Of a stretch of DNA of 64,000 bases, positions 17,039 through 26,092 are shown in pieces. This DNA comes from Pseudomonas sp. QTF5 (GTDB lineage: Bacteria > Pseudomonadota > Gammaproteobacteria > Pseudomonadales > Pseudomonadaceae), in NCBI RefSeq assembly GCF_000512695.2, contig NZ_AZRW02000002.1, forward strand, positions 223,103-287,102, read 5' to 3'. Every line of letters begins with the position of its first letter. The stretch's first letter is position 1. The notes beneath the pieces were generated by a model that did not search any database, had not been told where the DNA came from, and saw only the letters and a program-made list of their open reading frames with translations. The position numbers and the translations under genes are program-made.

Positions 17039-17986
17039 TTAGCGAACAGGTGGCAGCGTGGTTGTAGTGGTGGTCATGTACGCGTCAGCTTCCAGATACT
17101 CCACGGCATCCCGACGACGACCGCCGAAGGTGGCGGCGAGGCTGGCGAAAAACGCACCGGCCAACAGCGCGATGAACATCCATAACGCCGTCCAGGCTGC
17201 GACTTTGGCTGCGGTGTCAGCCGCTTGTTGCGCCGCCAGTTTGGCATCGGCGACGGCTTTTTGGGTGCGGGCATAGACTTCATCGATACGGCGTTCGGCG
17301 TCCGCTTGAGTGAGGTTGGTCCGCTGGGCGACCAATTGCGCCAGGTAGGTCCGATCCTCGGGCGCCAATTGACCGTCGTTACGCAGGCTGCGCGCGAAAA
17401 TCCGGGTGACGGTGCCATTGACGGCATCATCACTGACGGCGACCGGCTGATCACCGCGAAACAGGCTGTCGATGAAGTAGCCGTACGGATTACTGTCGGT
17501 ATTGCCGACCGCGCTGCCGGCAACCTGGGTCATGGCGCTGGCGGCACCGCCGGCCACTGTCGCCCCGGCCTGTACGCCGCCGCTGAGAATGTTGCCGACG
17601 GAACCGACCACCAGGGTCGCGGTCACCAGCGTCGCCACGCACCAGGCCAGGAAGCCATGGGCCGTGTCGCGGAAATAGACCTCATCGCCGTGCATATAGG
17701 CCCACCTCACCCGCAGGCGACCGGCGATGTAACCACCGAGCCCGGACGCCATAATTTGGGTAAAGGCCAGCCAGACAATCGTCGAGACACCCAAGGCTTT
17801 GGCGCTGACGCCTTCATGGGCCCACGGCGAAATCGCCGAAAAACCCAGACCAAAACCAAGCAGCACGAGAATCAGCGACAACGCTGCAGCCGCCGCGGCC
17901 CCGGCGAAGATAGCGGCCCAGGACACGCCCGATAGCGTGCTGAACTCATCTGCGGCAGGATAAAAACCCTCAGAGGATCTGTTCAT
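17039..17986 (-). CDS. Conserved membrane protein of unknown function
   Basis: 315 residues. Membrane helices lie at about 24-52, 67-90 and 110-137, and a last one at about 283-305. Between them is a large Ala/Gly-rich extracytoplasmic or cytoplasmic region with a helical stretch (about 205-270: LAPEDRTYLAQLVAQRT, KAVADAKLAAQQAADTAAKVAA) that could form a coiled coil. The Gly-rich GVQAGATVAGGAAS part resembles glycine-zipper segments. No defined family beyond membrane proteins of this type was recognised. It is followed by the 23-residue gene and a terminator, forming a two-gene operon. Confidence 0.75.
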   Translation of the reverse strand: MNRSSEGFYPAADEFSTLSGVSWAAIFAGAAAAAALSLILVLLGFGLGFSAISPWAHEGVSAKALGVSTIVWLAFTQIMASGLGGYIAGRLRVRWAYMHGDEVYFRDTAHGFLAWCVATLVTATLVVGSVGNILSGGVQAGATVAGGAASAMTQVAGSAVGNTDSNPYGYFIDSLFRGDQPVAVSDDAVNGTVTRIFARSLRNDGQLAPEDRTYLAQLVAQRTNLTQADAERRIDEVYARTQKAVADAKLAAQQAADTAAKVAAWTALWMFIALLAGAFFASLAATFGGRRRDAVEYLEADAYMTTTTTTLPPVR

Positions 17987-18256
17987 TGTTGTAATGCTCC
18001 AGGCAGGTTATACAACTCGTTAAACGAGCAATTGCAGTCAACGTGCCAGTCCCGATATTTCAATAAATCTTCCTGTTTCAATAAGTTGAAAACCATGCGT
18101 TTTTCGCATTCGTGCAGTTTGCAAGGAATCGGCAATATCGGCGGGTTTTATGCATTGCTTAAAACGGCGCCTGCATGAAGTTTTATTTAGAAAACCATCG
18201 ATCATTTCTGGGCAAAATGTCGCGCAACGTCTTGAACACCTAATCAGGCAAGCCCT

Positions 18257-18940
18257 ATGACCCGTATCTTGACCATCGAAGACGACGCCGTGACCGCCCG
18301 GGAAATCGTCGCCGAACTGAGTAGTCACGGCCTCGACGTGGATTGGGTCGACAATGGCCGCGAAGGCCTGGAGCGTGCAGTCAGCGGCGACTACGACCTG
18401 ATCACCCTCGACCGCATGCTGCCGGAGCTCGATGGTCTGGCGATTGTCACCACCCTGCGCACCATGGGCGTGGCCACGCCGATCCTGATGATCAGCGCCC
18501 TCTCCGACGTCGATGAACGGGTTCGAGGCCTGCGTGCCGGCGGCGACGATTACCTGACCAAACCGTTCGCCACCGATGAAATGGCCGCCCGGGTCGAAGT
18601 CTTGCTGCGCCGGCAAAACACCGTGACCGCCCAGGCCACCACATTGCGCGTGGCCGATCTGGAGCTGAACCTGATCAGCCACGAGGCCAGCCGCGACAGC
18701 CAGGTGCTGACGCTGTTGCCCACCGAGTACAAGTTGCTGGAATTTCTGATGCGCAACACCGGGCAGATTCTGTCGCGGATGATGATTTTCGAAGAGGTCT
18801 GGGGTTATCACTTCGACCCCGGCACCAACCTGATCGACGTGCACATCGGCCGTCTGCGCAAAAAGATCGACCCGCCAGGCAAAGTCCCACTGATTCGGAC
18901 GGTGCGAGGCTCGGGTTATGTCATTGCTGAACCCCTCTAA
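18257..18940 (+). CDS. OmpR-family two-component response regulator
   Basis: 227 residues. The receiver domain (1-120) has the acidic pocket Glu9/Asp10 (TIEDD), the phosphoacceptor Asp52 (TLDRMLPELDG) and the conserved lysine in YLTKPFA. The C-terminal winged helix (about 130-225) ends VRGSGYVIAE, typical of OmpR/PhoB. It binds DNA near genes it controls once phosphorylated. It overlaps the kinase gene by 23 bases, so the two are co-translated. The regulon is unknown; sequence features resemble the QseB/IrlR group, but that is not decisive. Confidence 0.93.
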   Translation: MTRILTIEDDAVTAREIVAELSSHGLDVDWVDNGREGLERAVSGDYDLITLDRMLPELDGLAIVTTLRTMGVATPILMISALSDVDERVRGLRAGGDDYLTKPFATDEMAARVEVLLRRQNTVTAQATTLRVADLELNLISHEASRDSQVLTLLPTEYKLLEFLMRNTGQILSRMMIFEEVWGYHFDPGTNLIDVHIGRLRKKIDPPGKVPLIRTVRGSGYVIAEPL

Positions 18941-20310
18941 AGGCTGGCGTTCCTCCAGCAGCCGCTTGCTGGCGCTCTACAGTTCGCTGTTCGTGGCCTG
19001 GAGCGGGATTCTCATGGGGGTCATGTATTACGAGGTGTCCAGCTACCTGGACACCCTGGCCAAGCATTCGCTGATGCAACGCCAGCATCTGTTTTCACGC
19101 TTTTCGGGCGAGCAACTGGAGGACGCCCTCGCCGCCAGTGTGACCTTCGACATTCGCGGCATCGATGCCTATGGCCTGTTCGATGACCAGCAGCGCTACC
19201 TCATCGGCCCCTTGCGCCAGATCCCCCAAGGCCTGCCGCTGGACGGCAAGATTCACATCCTCAGCGACTGCGTCGACGCCGACGACCCGACCCTGCCCGC
19301 CGACAGTTGCGATGCCTCGGCGACCCGGACCCTGGACGGGCGCTGGCTGGTACTGGTGCGGGACAACGGTTCGCTGTTTGCCGTGACCCGAATCATTCTG
19401 CATGCGCTGCTGTGGGGCGTGTCGCTGACCATTCTGCCCGGCGTCGCCGGCTGGCATTTATTGAGACGACGCCCGCTGCGGCGGATCCGGGCGATCCAGG
19501 CCAGCGCCGAAGCCATCGTCGCCGGCGACTTGACCCGACGCCTGCCGCTGTCCAACCGCCGTGACGAGCTAGACATGCTCGCCGCCATCGTCAACGCCAT
19601 GCTTGAACGCATCGAGCGCTTGATGAACGAGGTCAAGGGCGTGTGCGACAACATCGCCCATGACCTGCGTACACCGCTGACGCGCCTGCGGGCGCAGCTG
19701 TACCGGATTCAGCAGCAGGCCGACGACGGTTCGACGCTGGCCGTGCAACTGGATTCGGTGCTCGGCGAGGCCGATACCTTGATGGCGCGTTTTCGTGGAC
19801 TGTTGAGGATTTCCGAGCTGGAGGATCGCCAGCGCCGTTCGGGTTTCGTGCAACTGGACCCGGTGCCGTTGCTGCAAGAGCTGCATGACTTTTATCTGCC
19901 GCTGGCCGAGGAAGGCGAACTGACCTTTGAACTGCAATTGCCCGAATCACTGCCCCAACTCAACGGCGACCGGGCGTTGCTGTTCGAGGCCGTGGCGAAC
20001 TTGCTGAGCAACTCGATCAAGTTCACGCCGCCGGGTGGCGAGGTGATTTTGCGTGGGGTGAATGACGCTGGGCATACACGAATCGAAGTACTCGACTCCG
20101 GCCCCGGCATAGCCTTGGCCGAACGTGAGGCGGTGTTTCAGCGCTTCTATCGCCGAAGGCGGTAACCCGCAAAGCGGATTCGGGCTGGGCCTGTCGATCG
20201 TCGCGGCGATTGTCAGCCTGCATGGGTTTACGCTGGAAGTCGGCAGCAGTGAACTGGGTGGCGCGCTCTTGGTCCTCGATTGCCGGCAGAGCCTGATTCC
20301 TCAGGCCTGA
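18918..20310 (+). pseudogene. Two-component sensor histidine kinase, frameshifted near the C terminus
   Basis: The frame from 18918 runs 415 codons to a premature TAA at 20163. It encodes two membrane helices around a ~140-residue periplasmic sensor, HAMP, the H-box (NIAHDLRTPLTRL) and the N box (EAVANLLSNSIKFT). At about 20151 the family would read RFYRAEGG; here RFYR is followed by an out-of-frame RRR and stop. The rest (AEGGNPQSGFGLGLSIVAAIVSLHG to LIPQA) continues in another frame to 20310. It includes the G2 box needed for ATP binding. A loss of two bases (GC of a GCGC) explains it. Either a true mutation or a sequence error. Confidence 0.85.
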
Positions 20311-20337
20311 CTCCATCTCCACCACAAAGAAGATCCC

Positions 20338-20459
20338 ATGTGGGAGCGGCGGTGCGGCGATCCGACTTGCTCGCGAAAGCGGTGTGTCAGGCAACATCAT
20401 TGTCGACTGGCAGTCCGCATTCGCGAGCAAGTCGGATCGCCGCACCGCCGCTCCCACAT
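20338..20459. repeat. Extended-type REP doublet
   Basis: Inverted pair with a longer core than the canonical REP: GTGGGAGCGG, then CGGTGCGGCGATCCGACTT, then GCTCGCGAA. Both arms carry the same ~15-base extension, and the extension is itself a small palindrome-like hairpin. The doublet lies between the kinase and the convergent DinB gene. Confidence 0.88.
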
Positions 20460-20487
20460 TAGATTTGCTTGGGCCTGGAAACTCGGT

Positions 20488-20994
20488 TCAGTACCCCGGA
20501 ACCTCGCGCAGAAACACCGGCAAATCAGTGATCGGCGGCAGGGCCGGAATCTCGACGTACATCTGGACCACCCAGCCTCGGTGATAACTGGCGTGGTTGA
20601 CCACATGCAGCAGCATCGCACCAGCGCTCATGACCCCGCTTTCCCCCGAGACGGAGGTGAATTCGATGGGTTTATCCAGCGAATCGTCGGTCTGGGCCGA
20701 GCTCCATCCACAGAACCATTGGTCGATCTCCTGTTGCACCAATCGCAGCTCAGGGAGCTCGGTATGGAGCAGGTCATGGGAGGTTTTGAAGTCGTGCCCT
20801 CGGCCCTCCAGGTGGGCTTGCCAGATGCAGTCCACCACGTAGATATGGTTCAAGGTGCCAATGATGTTGTTGAACACCGACACCCGTTTGCGGTTGAGCT
20901 CTTCCGGTGGCAGCGCCATGAGGCTGTCGAAGAGTCGCTGATCGGCCCAGCGCCTGTAATCGGCGAGCATGCGGGCAGTGCGTACGTTGATCAT
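20488..20994 (-). CDS. DinB family protein
   Basis: 168 residues from the ATG at 20994, with GGGAGA upstream. It is a four-helix bundle of the DinB/YfiT superfamily, with the three metal-ligand histidines at His50 (GTLNHIYVVD), His134 and His138 (VVNHASYHRGW). Members are metal-dependent thiol transferases or hydrolases, and some are damage-inducible; the substrate here is unknown. It is a monocistronic gene, convergent with the histidine kinase. Confidence 0.9.
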   Translation of the reverse strand: MINVRTARMLADYRRWADQRLFDSLMALPPEELNRKRVSVFNNIIGTLNHIYVVDCIWQAHLEGRGHDFKTSHDLLHTELPELRLVQQEIDQWFCGWSSAQTDDSLDKPIEFTSVSGESGVMSAGAMLLHVVNHASYHRGWVVQMYVEIPALPPITDLPVFLREVPGY

Positions 20995-21109
20995 CAGAGG
21001 TCTCCCATGACGATGGGCGCATTGCCAAGAATAGCCCTCGCGGCTGGCAGCATCGTAAACGCTGATAACCGGCACTTCGCGCAACGCGACCTGTGTAGCA
21101 GCTGGCGCA

Positions 21110-21190
21110 ATGTGGGGGCTTGCTCGCGAATACGGACTGCCAGTCGATAATGGGTGACACACCGCTATCGCAAGTAAGCTCTCCCACTGG
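21110..21190. repeat. degenerate REP doublet
   Basis: AATGTGGGGGCTTGCTCGCGAA and a facing degraded copy (CTATCGCAAGTAAGCTCTCCCACT) flank about 35 bases. It sits in the ~330-base gap between the DinB and DUF2388 genes, which otherwise shows no gene. Confidence 0.65.
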
Positions 21191-21322
21191 CTTCGTATTT
21201 ACCGCGACCCTGCGGTCCTGAGCGGCTGCCCATGCATATATCGAAACAGCAGGGAACTCCTGAGCAGCGTCAAGCATCCTAAATTATGTGTTACTTCCTT
21301 TACGCTTTCGGAGGACGCCGTC

Positions 21323-21619
21323 ATGCGCCATCTGTTGCTTATATCTTCGCTAGTGCTTTGTTTGCCCGTGGGTTCGGCCATGGCCGATGTGGAGGCAAAA
21401 GATGTCGCCACTTCGGCTGGGGTCTCCGCATCGCTGTACTCGACGTTCAAGGATGACAAAATCGTGGTTCCCGCACGGGATGACGCCTCTAGCTTCGTGG
21501 CGAGTGGCGGTACGATTCGCGGCGTTTATCTGGAGTCGGTATTGAAGGAGATTCGACAAAATCATCCCGACCTCAAGGCAAGCGACGAGGACCTGGCCAA
21601 AGCGATCCTCGCTCAATAA
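21323..21619 (+). CDS. DUF2388 periplasmic protein
   Basis: 98 residues, with a signal peptide of about 21 residues ending SAMA. The mature part has the DUF2388 pattern (ATSAGVSASLYSTFKDDKIVVPARDDASSFVASGG, then RGVYLESVLKEIRQNHP). These small exported proteins are abundant in Pseudomonas and of unknown function. GGAGG lies upstream of the ATG. The gene is monocistronic. Confidence 0.88.
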   Translation: MRHLLLISSLVLCLPVGSAMADVEAKDVATSAGVSASLYSTFKDDKIVVPARDDASSFVASGGTIRGVYLESVLKEIRQNHPDLKASDEDLAKAILAQ

Positions 21620-21687
21620 GGTCCAGTCCGTCGCTGAAACCTGCAAAACAGCAGTGGGGCTCGCAACACCGGGATTGTGTTCGGGCC

Positions 21688-22620
21688 CTATGTTGCTTGT
21701 GCCCCGACGGACAGGCACGCCCAGCCGGCTACCAACTGTGCGCTGATGCTGACGCCGCCGCACACCACAATGACCACATCGTGGGCCTTGGCAATCGCCG
21801 GATGGTCCAGGTACGCCACCGCCAATGAAACCCCGCACGCCGGTTCGACCAATTGACGCAGGTCGTTGGCGTAACGAACCACGCCCATGATCGCCTCATC
21901 ATCGCTGAGCACCACGCATTCGTGCGCAAAGTCGAGGATATGCTGCACCGGCCAGGCCGCCACTTGTGCCGCGCCAAGTGATGTGGCGACGGTATCGATG
22001 CGCGGCAACCTGACCGGGTGGCCGGCACTGACGGCGGCCGCGAAAGACGCCGCGCCCCGGGTTTCGCAAGCAACGATCCGACAATCCATGCGCTGATGAC
22101 GGATCAGTCCAGTGAGCAGGCCCGCCAGCAAACCGCCGCCGCCCACCGACGTCACCAATACATCGACCTGAGGACAGTCCTCGATAATTTCATCGACCAT
22201 CGTGCTGTGCCCTTCCCACAACACCGGATGATCGAAGGCTGGGACGTATTCGGTGTCCGCGCCCTTTGCGAGCTCTTTCGCCCGTTGATTGGCTTCGTCC
22301 CAGACTTTGCCATGGACGATCACCTCGGCACCGGTTTTCCTGATCCTGGCGCGGGTGGTTTCCGGGGTGGTGTTCGGCACCACGATGCAGGCTTTCAGCC
22401 CAAGGCTGGCGGCAGCCACAGCGGTGGCCAACCCGGCGTTACCACCGGAAGGACAAACCACTTTGCGCTTGCCCTGCTCCGCTGCCTGGCTGCACAGCAG
22501 ACCCATGCCGCGCAGTTTGAACGAGCCGCTGGGTTGCAGGTTTTCCAACTTGAGCCAGATTCGCCGGGCCGGGGTCGACAGACCCGGGTGCAAAATCAGG
22601 GGCGTTCTGATGTGAAGCAT
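21688..22620 (-). CDS. PLP-dependent serine/threonine dehydratase-like enzyme
   Basis: 310 residues from the ATG at 22620 (AAGGAG upstream). Fold type II PLP enzyme: the Schiff-base lysine is in SGSFKLRG (Lys35), the substrate loop is SGGNAG, and the phosphate-binding glycine loop is VGGGGLLAGL. The sequence is closest to eukaryotic-type L-serine dehydratases (SDH/SDS), which deaminate L-serine or L-threonine to pyruvate or 2-oxobutyrate in the cytoplasm. There is no C-terminal ACT regulatory domain, so it would be the catabolic rather than the biosynthetic type. Single gene. Confidence 0.87.
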   Translation of the reverse strand: MLHIRTPLILHPGLSTPARRIWLKLENLQPSGSFKLRGMGLLCSQAAEQGKRKVVCPSGGNAGLATAVAAASLGLKACIVVPNTTPETTRARIRKTGAEVIVHGKVWDEANQRAKELAKGADTEYVPAFDHPVLWEGHSTMVDEIIEDCPQVDVLVTSVGGGGLLAGLLTGLIRHQRMDCRIVACETRGAASFAAAVSAGHPVRLPRIDTVATSLGAAQVAAWPVQHILDFAHECVVLSDDEAIMGVVRYANDLRQLVEPACGVSLAVAYLDHPAIAKAHDVVIVVCGGVSISAQLVAGWACLSVGAQAT

Positions 22621-22752
22621 CGTGTGCTCCTTGTGGCAGCACCGGCTCACTGAGATCTTTCAATGAGCCAAAAATGAACGGATAGACTTATCCTTATCCA
22701 AGCTTAGTTCACCCACCCTCCGGCTACCGTTCTGGCCATAACACGATGCCCC

Positions 22753-22841
22753 GTGTAGGAAGCCGGCTTGCCGGCGAAGGCGTTTTCATGGGCCGTTGCA
22801 TGCCGTGAGGCCGCCTTCGCTGGCAAGCCAGCTCCTACACC
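22753..22841. repeat. REP doublet (GTAGGAGCTGGCTTGCC type)
   Basis: Facing copies TGTAGGAAGCCGGCTTGCCGGCGAAGGCG and CCGCCTTCGCTGGCAAGCCAGCTCCTACA, a third REP subtype, upstream of the isoprenylcysteine-methyltransferase-like gene. Confidence 0.85.
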
Positions 22842-22875
22842 GGGAACGGCGTACGGTATCTACACTGGTTTTATG

Positions 22876-23553
22876 TCCCTTGCGATGTCAGTCATGAAAA
22901 TCTCGGCCAAACTCGCGTTTTTTACCCTCGTTAGTACCCTTGCCTACCTCGCGCTCGCGGTGTTCGGGCTGGGCGGGCTGGCGGTCTTTTTCTCACACCC
23001 GCCGCTGGTGGTCATTGCACTGGCAACCTTGGTGATGGCGATTGTGTCTTTGTTTAGCGAAGGCAACCTGAGTTCCGGCGAGCGCGAAGACCGGGCCAAT
23101 CGCTGGGTGCTGCCAGTTTTCGGGGTGCTCGGGTTGTTGAGTGGGTATCTGCCAGCCTACACCGACCGGATCGACTTCTGGACCTTCGGTGGCGAGGGCG
23201 TGCGATGGCTGGGAGCGCTGCTGTTCATCGGCGGCGGCGCACTGCGGATGTGGCCGGTGTTTATACTGGGCAAACGCTTCAGCGGACTGGTGGCGATTCA
23301 GCCGGGGCACCGTCTGGTCACCGACGGGATATATCGGAAACTGCGCAACCCTAGCTATCTGGGGCTGCTGATCAATGGCGTGGGCTGGGCGCTGGCCTTT
23401 CGTTCCGGGGTCGGATTGCTACTGGTAGTGCTGACGTTGATCCCGCTGATTGCCCGCATTCGCTCCGAAGAAGCGCTGTTACGCGCGCAGTTTGGCAGTG
23501 AATTCGAGGCTTACTGCGCCGGTAGCTGGCGCTTGATTCCGGGGATTTACTGA
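22876..23553 (+). CDS. Isoprenylcysteine carboxyl methyltransferase family membrane protein
   Basis: About 225 residues from the ATG at 22876; the start is not firm because no strong ribosome site is seen (22894 is possible). Five or so membrane helices, then the ICMT/PEMT-like C-terminal motif: GHRLVTDGIYRKLRNPSYLG, the RSEEALL segment and an EFEAYCAGSWRLIPGIY end. This region binds S-adenosylmethionine and the membrane-embedded acceptor in this family. Bacterial members methylate lipids or unknown membrane substrates. It is monocistronic, between REP elements. Confidence 0.85.
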   Translation, partial: SLAMSVMKISAKLAFFTLVSTLAYLALAVFGLGGLAVFFSHPPLVVIALATLVMAIVSLFSEGNLSSGEREDRANRWVLPVFGVLGLLSGYLPAYTDRIDFWTFGGEGVRWLGALLFIGGGALRMWPVFILGKRFSGLVAIQPGHRLVTDGIYRKLRNPSYLGLLINGVGWALAFRSGVGLLLVVLTLIPLIARIRSEEALLRAQFGSEFEAYCAGSWRLIPGIY

Positions 23554-23569
23554 ACCCACCACAATCTAC

Positions 23570-23660
23570 TGTGGGAGCGGGCTTGCTCGCGAAGGCGGTG
23601 TATCAGTCGACATCAATGTTGAATGATGAACCGCCTTCGCGAGCAAGCCCGCCCCCACAT
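23570..23660. repeat. REP doublet (canonical type)
   Basis: Facing GTGGGAGCGGGCTTGCTCGCGAAGG cores between two convergent genes. The right arm reaches the stop region of the HAD phosphatase gene (23660), so that gene ends at or inside the REP. Confidence 0.88.
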
Positions 23661-24328
23661 TAAAGTGTGTACAGGCTGATTTGGCTGTGGAGATCCACTC
23701 GTGCCTCGACCGAGTCATAACTGGCCAAAGTGGCGTGCGGAGTCTGGAGCGGATGAACATGGGTCGCGGTGATGACCATGACGTGGGCACCCGCCGCTTC
23801 ACCTGCGCGAATCCCCACGGCGGCATCTTCGAAAATCAGGCAATCGGTGGGTTCGACCCCTAACCGACTGGCAGCCAGACGATACCCCGCTGGGTCGGGT
23901 TTGCCGGCGCTGACGTCTTCGGCGGTGACCATCACCCCAGGTTCGGGAATGCCTGCCGCCGCCATTCGGCGCAGGGCCAGCACCCGTGGCGCGGAGGTGA
24001 CGATCGCCCATTGGTTGGCGGGCAGCGACTTGAGGAAACTCGCCGCGCCGGTCACCTCGACAATTCCTTCCACATCCTCGACTTCCGCCTCGGTGATCCA
24101 CGCTGCCTCAGCTTCAGCGTCTACCCCGGGCAAGGCTAAACGGGTGATGGTGTCGATGGCGCGAACGCCGTGGATGGTCGGCAGGAAGATATCGACATCG
24201 ATCCCGTGACGTAGGGCCCAGGTGGTCCAGATCCGCTCGGCGGCAGCGATGGAGTTGAGGACGGTTCCGTCCATATCGAACAGGAAGGCGCGGTATGACG
24301 TGTTGAACACGGATGCTTGAACGGACAA
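23660..24328 (-). CDS. HAD-superfamily sugar/polyol-phosphate phosphatase
   Basis: 222 residues from a TTG at 24328, preceded by AAAGGAAG at 9 bases; the longer frame upstream overlaps the next gene's promoter and looks non-coding. Catalytic DxD is Asp18/Asp20 in FLFDMDGTVLNS, motif II is the Ser in VTSAPR, motif III is KPDPAGY, and motif IV is FEDAAVGIRAGEAAG. A cap of about 70 residues sits after motif I. This is the pattern of the GPP/DOG/beta-phosphoglucomutase-like group, which hydrolyses small phosphosugars. The substrate is not certain. Confidence 0.88.
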   Translation of the reverse strand: MSVQASVFNTSYRAFLFDMDGTVLNSIAAAERIWTTWALRHGIDVDIFLPTIHGVRAIDTITRLALPGVDAEAEAAWITEAEVEDVEGIVEVTGAASFLKSLPANQWAIVTSAPRVLALRRMAAAGIPEPGVMVTAEDVSAGKPDPAGYRLAASRLGVEPTDCLIFEDAAVGIRAGEAAGAHVMVITATHVHPLQTPHATLASYDSVEARVDLHSQISLYTL

Positions 24329-24396
24329 AGGGCGGACTTCCTTTCGCAAGAACCAGGCGAGTATTTTCAAGCAATGTACATCACCCGCGACAGCTC

Positions 24397-24804
24397 CTAC
24401 AGGGTTCGATTCGACTGCAAGGCGTTTTGCACACAATCGAGCAATTGGCCCACCGCCCAAGGTTTCTTGATGAACGTAACCGGGTGCTTGACCCCAGAAC
24501 TTTTCGGGGTTTCGAAGCCAGACATGATCATGATCGGTTTGTCCGGCCAACGGTCGCCGAACTGATTCGCCAGGTCTGCGCCATTGAGCTTGCCCGGCAT
24601 GGTGATGTCCGTCAGCAATAGTCCTACTTCCGGCGCATGCTGCTCCAGAAACTGCGACGCGGCGTCCGCGCTGACCTGTGGTTCAACCGCAAAGCCTTCC
24701 TCCTGAAGAATTTCGCAAAGAAACTCCAGGATCAACGGGTCATCCTCAACCACAAGAATCAAACCGTCAGACAAGTGCGCGCCCGCCGCTGATACTGGAC
24801 CCAT
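24397..24804 (-). CDS. Orphan CheY-like response regulator
   Basis: 135 residues, a single receiver domain with no output domain. The acidic pair is Glu20/Asp21 (VVEDDP), the phosphoacceptor is Asp66 (LLTDITMPGKLNG), and the conserved lysine is in FIKKPW. The loop ITMPGKLNGADLA is typical of the receivers that accompany hybrid histidine kinases (FixJ/CheY-type, PdtaR-like). No kinase lies nearby, so the partner is elsewhere. The start ATG has GGGAGTGG upstream. Confidence 0.88.
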   Translation of the reverse strand: MGPVSAAGAHLSDGLILVVEDDPLILEFLCEILQEEGFAVEPQVSADAASQFLEQHAPEVGLLLTDITMPGKLNGADLANQFGDRWPDKPIMIMSGFETPKSSGVKHPVTFIKKPWAVGQLLDCVQNALQSNRTL

Positions 24805-25004
24805 GACTGTGCCACTCCCTGATTACGTAAATGATTTGCGCGGGCTCAAATCCGCTACCTACAGGTATGAGCAGCGGACTTCGTGGAAATTCATTTTTGA
24901 TACACCCGACTTGGACATTCTCCGTCCAGGCCGACAAACACGGGCGTTTGTCAGCGCAAATTGTGGTTAAAATGCCGCCCCCTTTACATGGCCGACTTTG
25001 CCCG

Positions 25005-25943
25005 ATGAACCCAGATGCCCTCTCCGTCCTCCACGACCATTTGCTGACTGCGCTTGCGGCTGCGCCCGCAGAAACCCGTCGGCTGTTCCACGGCCGTGGC
25101 CGCTGCTGGCCGGGGCTGGAGCAATTGACTGTCGACTGGCTGCAGGGCGTGGTGCTGGTCTGCGTGTTCAAGGAGCCGGAAGCGTCGCAACTGGACGATT
25201 TGAAGCAGCGGCTGATGGCGATCACGCAGTCGCCTGCAGGGACGACATCCGGCGCGCATACCTTGCTGCTGCAACATCGATACCTGCAGGAAAGCACCAC
25301 CGAATGGCTGCTCGGGGAGCCGATCGACGAGATGACGATCACCGAGGGCGGCCTGCATTATCGAGTGGACCTGGGTCGCAAACAGAACACCGGTCTGTTT
25401 CTCGACATGCGCTATGGCCGCGATTGGGTGCGGGCCAACTCGGATGGCAAACGGGTATTGAACCTGTTCGCCTATACCTGTGGGTTTTCCGTGGCCGCCA
25501 TCGCGGGAGGCGCTGCGCATGTGGTCAATCTGGACATGTCCCGCGCAGCCCTGAGCCGTGGCCGCGACAATCATCGGCTCAACGGGCATGACCTGAGCAA
25601 GGTGAGTTTTCTCGGCCATGACCTGTTCAAATCCTGGGGCAAAGTCATCAATAGCGGCCCTTATGATCTGGTGATCATCGACCCGCCGTCCTTTCAGAAA
25701 GGCAGCTTTCTGTTGACCAAGGATTATCAGCGCGTGCTGCGCCGCCTGCCCGAGTTGCTCAGCCCTCAGGGCACGGTGCTGGCCTGCATGAACGATCCGG
25801 CTTTCGGTGCGGACTTTCTCATCGACGGCGTCACCCGCGAAGCGCCGAGCCTGCGGTTTGAGCAGCGGTTGGAGAATCCGCCGGAGTTTCCGGATGCCGA
25901 TGTTGAATGCGGGTTGAAGGCGTTGGTGTTCAGACAGGGGTAG
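25005..25943 (+). CDS. Class I SAM-dependent methyltransferase (RlmI/RlmK-like)
   Basis: 312 residues from the ATG at 25005. The frame opens well upstream, but the first part has no coding look; an ATG at 24972 is also possible. The N-terminal ~130 residues are an RNA-binding-like part, then a Rossmann methyltransferase domain follows. Motif I is VLNLFAYTCGFSVAA, the acidic loop is VNLDMS, and the catalytic motif IV is VIIDPPSFQKG. NTGLFLDMRYGRDWV before motif I is shared with 23S rRNA cytosine-5/guanine methyltransferases of the RlmI and RlmK group. The target base is unknown. Confidence 0.85.
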   Translation: MNPDALSVLHDHLLTALAAAPAETRRLFHGRGRCWPGLEQLTVDWLQGVVLVCVFKEPEASQLDDLKQRLMAITQSPAGTTSGAHTLLLQHRYLQESTTEWLLGEPIDEMTITEGGLHYRVDLGRKQNTGLFLDMRYGRDWVRANSDGKRVLNLFAYTCGFSVAAIAGGAAHVVNLDMSRAALSRGRDNHRLNGHDLSKVSFLGHDLFKSWGKVINSGPYDLVIIDPPSFQKGSFLLTKDYQRVLRRLPELLSPQGTVLACMNDPAFGADFLIDGVTREAPSLRFEQRLENPPEFPDADVECGLKALVFRQG

Positions 25944-25950
25944 ATCAAAA

Positions 25951-26058
25951 GATCAAAAGATCGCAGCCTTCGGCAGCTCCTACGGACTCGCGTACACCCG
26001 TGAAATATCGGGCGAACACAAATTTTGTAGGAGCTGCCGAAGGCTGCGATCTTTTGAT
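25951..26058. repeat. inverted pair of GGAGCTGCCGAAGGCTGCGATC repeats
   Basis: GATCAAAAGATCGCAGCCTTCGGCAGCTCCTA and its facing complement (26028-26058) flank about 45 bases. This common Pseudomonas intergenic repeat also occurs singly at 43617 and, degraded, at 46690. The left side has a short tandem GATCAAAA. Confidence 0.88.
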
Positions 26059-26092
26059 GTTGATCCAACACCAGGCAGGCTGGCCGGGGGGA

